A DNA stretch of 64,000 nt, taken from NCBI RefSeq assembly GCF_037893015.1, contig NC_133666.1:467133642-467197641 (forward strand), given 5' to 3'. The notes below the pieces were generated by a model that had not been told where the DNA came from, searched no databases, and saw only the letters and a list, made by a program, of their open reading frames with translations. Both the position numbers and the translations under genes were made by a program. Source of the DNA: Macrotis lagotis. Its lineage: Eukaryota; Chordata; Mammalia; Peramelemorphia; Peramelidae. Positions 60,466-64,000 of this stretch are shown one piece after another; position 1 is the stretch's first letter; each line of letters begins with the position of its first letter.

Positions 60466-60959
60466 TTGTTAGAAAAGCATAGAAAATATATTTCTATGTA
60501 AATATTTATTGTATATTACATTTCATGTAAGTAGAATAGAGATGTCCTATTTAAATAGTTAAAATTGTCTTATAAGTAATTTGAAATGAGAATAAAATTC
60601 TCAAGAAAAAGACCTTTTTTGGGGGTGATTATTCCAATCCATTAATGTTTTTTCTTGAGGCAATTAGTCCTGTAGTGATCCTTCTATCATAAGAAATTCA
60701 TTATCACAGTTTCATGGGCTTAATTTTTTTTTTAATAGACACTTGTAAAGGCTAACACCAAGCTACAACTGAAAACAACCCTTTCTGTTTGCTCTCACAC
60801 TTTTGAAAGTAAACAGAACTGGCTCTCAGTAAAACTGTGAAGTCTCTGGTTTCCTCTGTTCATATTTTCCTTGACCTTTGTCCTCCCTCCATTTGTTAGC
60901 TGTTCCACTCCTGAAAGGTGAAACTTGTACTTTATAAAATATTACCTTATGTTTTTCAT

Positions 60960-61770
60960 GCTAACATTGCCATATTTCCTTCCTTTTAAAAGCCAGAGTC
61001 CTAGAAAAAGGTTTCCTACTGTGTGTTGCCTCCATTTCCTCTCCTGTGCTTTACTTCTCAGTCATTTGCATTTTGGTTTCTCACCTCCTCATTCACTGAC
61101 ACAGTTACCTTCAAAATTATCTGTGATCTCTTAGTTGCCAAATCTGATGACTTTTTCTCAGTCCTATCCTTCTTGACTTCATTGTACCATTTGAAATTCT
61201 ATGATATACTCTCTCTTGCTGAATATTTTTCTCTTCTCTGGGATTTCATGACAAAGTCTCTTAGGGTTCTCCTGTTCCTCTCACTGTCCTTTGCTGGAAT
61301 ACTATACGTATTTCCCACTCCTTATATGTGTACCACCCAAATGCTCAGAGCCCACCTCTTTCTTTGCCTCACCACACTCTCTTACTTGGTCACCTCTCCT
61401 ACCTTGGATTTAATTATCCCTATCTAGGTTACCCAGGTTTCTAACCTCAGAATCATCTTCAACTCTTCACTCTGATTCATTCCACATATTCAGTCAGTTG
61501 CCAAATTTTGCTGTGTAACACATTCTCTGGTACTGTTTTCCTAACTCCATTTCCCCTGCCTGGATAGGTCTGTCTGAGAATGGCTCCTCCTCTCTTCGGA
61601 GTTTTAAAAGATCCTTGAGGAACAAAAGGCTGGTTTTCTAATCCTACAGCTACAGACCCTCAGTAGCATATTTTCCTTTTGATTATCTGTTAATATCCAT
61701 TAACTAACCAGACAATTAGCTTTTTGAAAGGAATATTTTAATAGGTGCTTAATAAATGCCTTATTGACTG
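60960..61770 (+). repeat. L2/CR1 LINE reverse transcriptase and 3' pieces
   Basis: The frame at 61023-61427 contains ICDLLVAKSDDFFSVLSFL, like the L2 segment DLLIAKSDGHFSVLILLDLS. Later come ACCCAGGTTTCTAACCTCAG (the LGVxxD region) and the terminus GTGCTTAATAAATGCCTTAT with TGACTGAAG at about 61745-61775. Internally deleted. Confidence 0.78.
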
Positions 61771-62330
61771 AAGATTGTATAGCAGGAACCATTGCTATAA
61801 TTCATCCCCTCAAAAGTCTGTAACACTAGCTCTCACTAGAATATACAGTCCAAGACAAACTGGACTTTATATTAGAATACATGTGGTTAAAAAAAAAATT
61901 ACAGCTCCTAGAAGTTCTTTGTTCAGAGTCTTTGAGATGTTCCTGTGAGTCATGAAGTAGCTTCCTGCTGGACTTCTTGTAGGATTCTGAAGCTATTTGT
62001 TCTTGTTGCTGCTGTCCCCAAGCATGCTTTCAAAATACCAGTGAAAAATTCAAATTATCTGACCTTCCAAAATTTATCAAGTTGTGCTTTGTGAGGAGGG
62101 GAGTCATGTTGGAGAGACAGAGACTACTCCTTCCTCCTCCCCTCAAGTAATTCCTACTCAGGGGCTTGCCTGGAACTAACTACTCTTTACTCTAAATTGT
62201 TTGACAAGAAAATTAAATTGAATTCTAAATCGAACTTGTAATTTATAATACTCACAGAGCATATACTAGTATAATGTTTTTGATTGAGTTAAAAGATTTT
62301 TTTTTCACCTGATAAAGGTGAAATCTTGTT

Positions 62331-62358
62331 AGAATAAGTGGGGTAGAATAAGTGGGGT
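62331..62358. repeat. 14 bp tandem duplication
   Basis: AGAATAAGTGGGGT twice in a row, with a third partial match (GTATAAGTCAG) after it. Confidence 0.85.
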
Positions 62359-62379
62359 AGAATCTTGTCAGTATAAGTC

Positions 62380-63170
62380 AGTTGGAATGGTTATCTATAC
62401 AACATGTTACCTATTTTTCCCACTCAAACGACTCTGCCTTAGACTATTGTAATGGCATCCTGATCTCCTTGCTTCAGGTCTCTTCCTTCTCTAGTCCTTC
62501 TTCCACAAAATTGCCTTTCATGTTTCTAAACTTGGTTTCTGACCATGTCATTTTCTCTACTCAATAAACTGTAGGGATTCCTACTTATTTCTAGGATCAA
62601 ATACATACTTCCCTGGTTGACCCATAAAGTCTATGATAACCAGGTTTTACTGTACATTTTTTGGCTTTATTATGCATCACTTCTCATCTCATACTTTGAC
62701 ATCTAAACAAACTAGTCTTTTAGCTGTTTATCGAATGGGACACTCCCTCTCCTGTCTCCTTGTCTTTGCAACTGGTTGCCTAACATGCCTAGCATTCCTT
62801 TTTCACTTCTACCTCTTTAAATCCCAGATCAAGTGTTACCTTATACATGAGATCTGTTTTGATATCCTAGCTAATATCTTTTATCTTTGAAGTCAGGGCC
62901 TTGTTTGTTTGTTTGTTTTTTGTTTTTTGTTTGTTTTTTGGCTAGTTAATGGGGTTAAGTGGCTTGCCCAAGGACACACAACTAGGTAACCAAGGCCACA
63001 CAACTAGGTAATTATTAAGTGTCTGAGGCCGGATTTGAACTCTGGTACTCCTGACTCCAGGGCCAGTACTCTATCCACTGAGCCACCTAGCTGCCCCAGG
63101 GTCTTTTATTTTTATCTTAATATCTATACATAGTATCTGTCACATAGTAGGAACCTAATGAATAGTTAGT
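62380..63170 (+). repeat. L2/CR1 LINE 3' end split by a SINE
   Basis: GACTATTGTAATGGCATCCT, CTGACCATGTCATTTTCTC, CTTTGCAACTGGTTGCC, CCCAGATCAAGTGTTACCTT and, after the SINE, CATAGTATCTGTCACATAGT and AGGAACCTAATGAATAGTTA give the sense L2 3' order. Confidence 0.8.
62903..63096 (-). mobile_element. Young tRNA-derived SINE with internal duplication
   Basis: The tail has become (TTTG)n (62903-62940). The body shows AAGGACACACAACTAGGTAA followed at once by a second near-copy, AAGGCCACACAACTAGGTAA. GTACC subtype. The outer flanks CAGGGCCTT and CAGGGTCTT are a probable target-site duplication. Confidence 0.95.
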
Positions 63171-64000
63171 GATACTAAGTAGATATTTATGCTTAATGGT
63201 AAACTGATCTGAGAAATGTGAATGTCTTTTTTTCTATTATCTTTTCTGGGCATTTGGTTGGAAAGTTTTATTTCTCTTCAAAGGATTTGCTTATATTAGC
63301 TGTCAGTTGAGAAAGTAACCTGAGGAACCATCTCTGGACCGTTCTGGTCTCTTTTCTTTAGATCTGTGTCCCCTGCTTCCCATAGGAAGGACAAACTGGA
63401 AGGCTACTAGAAATCTCTTTCTGCAGGTATCCAGGAGTGGGCAGGTGCAAAAGAACCCTTAATTTTATCACAAATTCTTTGCAGTCCCCAAGACTTGGAA
63501 CCAGCTGTTAAATAAATAAAACTTCTTTTTAAGCTCTCCCTTGGCCACCTACCTTTCTTGATTTTCTTTGCCTGTACATGTTAGGACCCCTCCCTCTGTT
63601 CTGAGAGTCTTAGATGCCTGTACTTCAGAGACCTTTTGCTCTAACTTGCTAATACCTCAGGCATGTATCTTTACACACCTCCCCTTCAATTTTAGTGATC
63701 CTTCGATTACTTTCCTTGCAGGCTAGTTATTCAAGTTGAATGGATGATCTATAATTTCAGGCTAGGTTCCTTAATTTCTAACTTTTATTCAGTTAACACA
63801 CTTGATATGAGAGCAGATAACAGCTGAATGTACTACTGAAGAATCATTCAGGTGGTGGTTGGGGGGAGGTCAGGAGAGCATGGAAAGAAGTTCGGGGTCT
63901 ATTGGAATAAAATGTAAGGCCATCTCCATCTCCCCTGGATACTTTTCTTTTCCTTGACTACCAGGTACTAGTTTCTACTAGTTTCTACCCTATTTGTTTG

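Larger units (their letters stand above)
53520..64000 (+). other. Probable first intron of the downstream gene (ANKRD12?)
   Basis: AT-rich DNA after the second island with L2, L1, MIR-like and SINE copies and a TG microsatellite. No exon with a recognisable protein was found; the ANKRD12 start codon exon is not seen, so it would lie beyond the window. 53520-55010 and 55430-56150 hold nothing I can identify. Confidence 0.5.

Noticed and set aside
61023-61427. 134-residue frame as a membrane protein
   Set aside because: Although hydrophobic, it contains the L2 segment ICDLLVAKSDDFFSV and lies within an L2 copy.

Overview
The window is mammalian and almost certainly marsupial. It is AT-rich with two sharp CpG islands, carries one vertebrate-style split gene, and is filled with tRNA-derived SINEs of a marsupial type ending in GCAAAAACCTAAAA, marsupial L1 3' ends, SINEs with an RTE-like tail and many L2/CR1 fragments. 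The SINE spelling looks most like the WSINE1-type family of dasyuromorphs (Tasmanian devil relatives). The order is from memory and is an inference.

Layout: 1-9250 is repeat-rich intergenic DNA with L1, L2 and SINE copies and one LTR-like block. 9250-10600 is a CpG island holding the promoter and first exon of NDUFV2, the 24 kDa iron-sulfur subunit of mitochondrial complex I. All eight coding exons can be read on the + strand between 9929 and 47876. They join to a 249-residue protein with every exon junction in frame and the four 2Fe-2S cysteines at positions 135, 140, 176 and 180. Intron 1 is 16.4 kb, intron 3 only 81 bp. 47877-51400 is a fairly repeat-poor intergenic stretch. 51440-53520 is a second, very GC-rich CpG island with five NRF1-type sites, a CGG run, a likely noncoding first exon and a 16-17 bp minisatellite. 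53520-64000 looks like intron. In human the gene just downstream of NDUFV2 on the same strand is ANKRD12, whose first exon is noncoding, so this island is probably the ANKRD12 promoter and the right end its first intron. That rests on synteny and not on coding sequence seen here.

I see no operon, CRISPR array, intact mobile element or new gene system. The observations most worth a second look are two neighbouring SINEs (15579 and 15951) with a strong excess of T-to-C changes, the antisense bias of young SINEs inside the genes, a 32 bp tandem duplication starting 8 bases past the weak exon 4 splice donor, and the minisatellite and NRF1 cluster at the second CpG island. Long reading frames in the two CpG islands are composition artefacts. 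Edges of old repeats are approximate because no alignment could be run.
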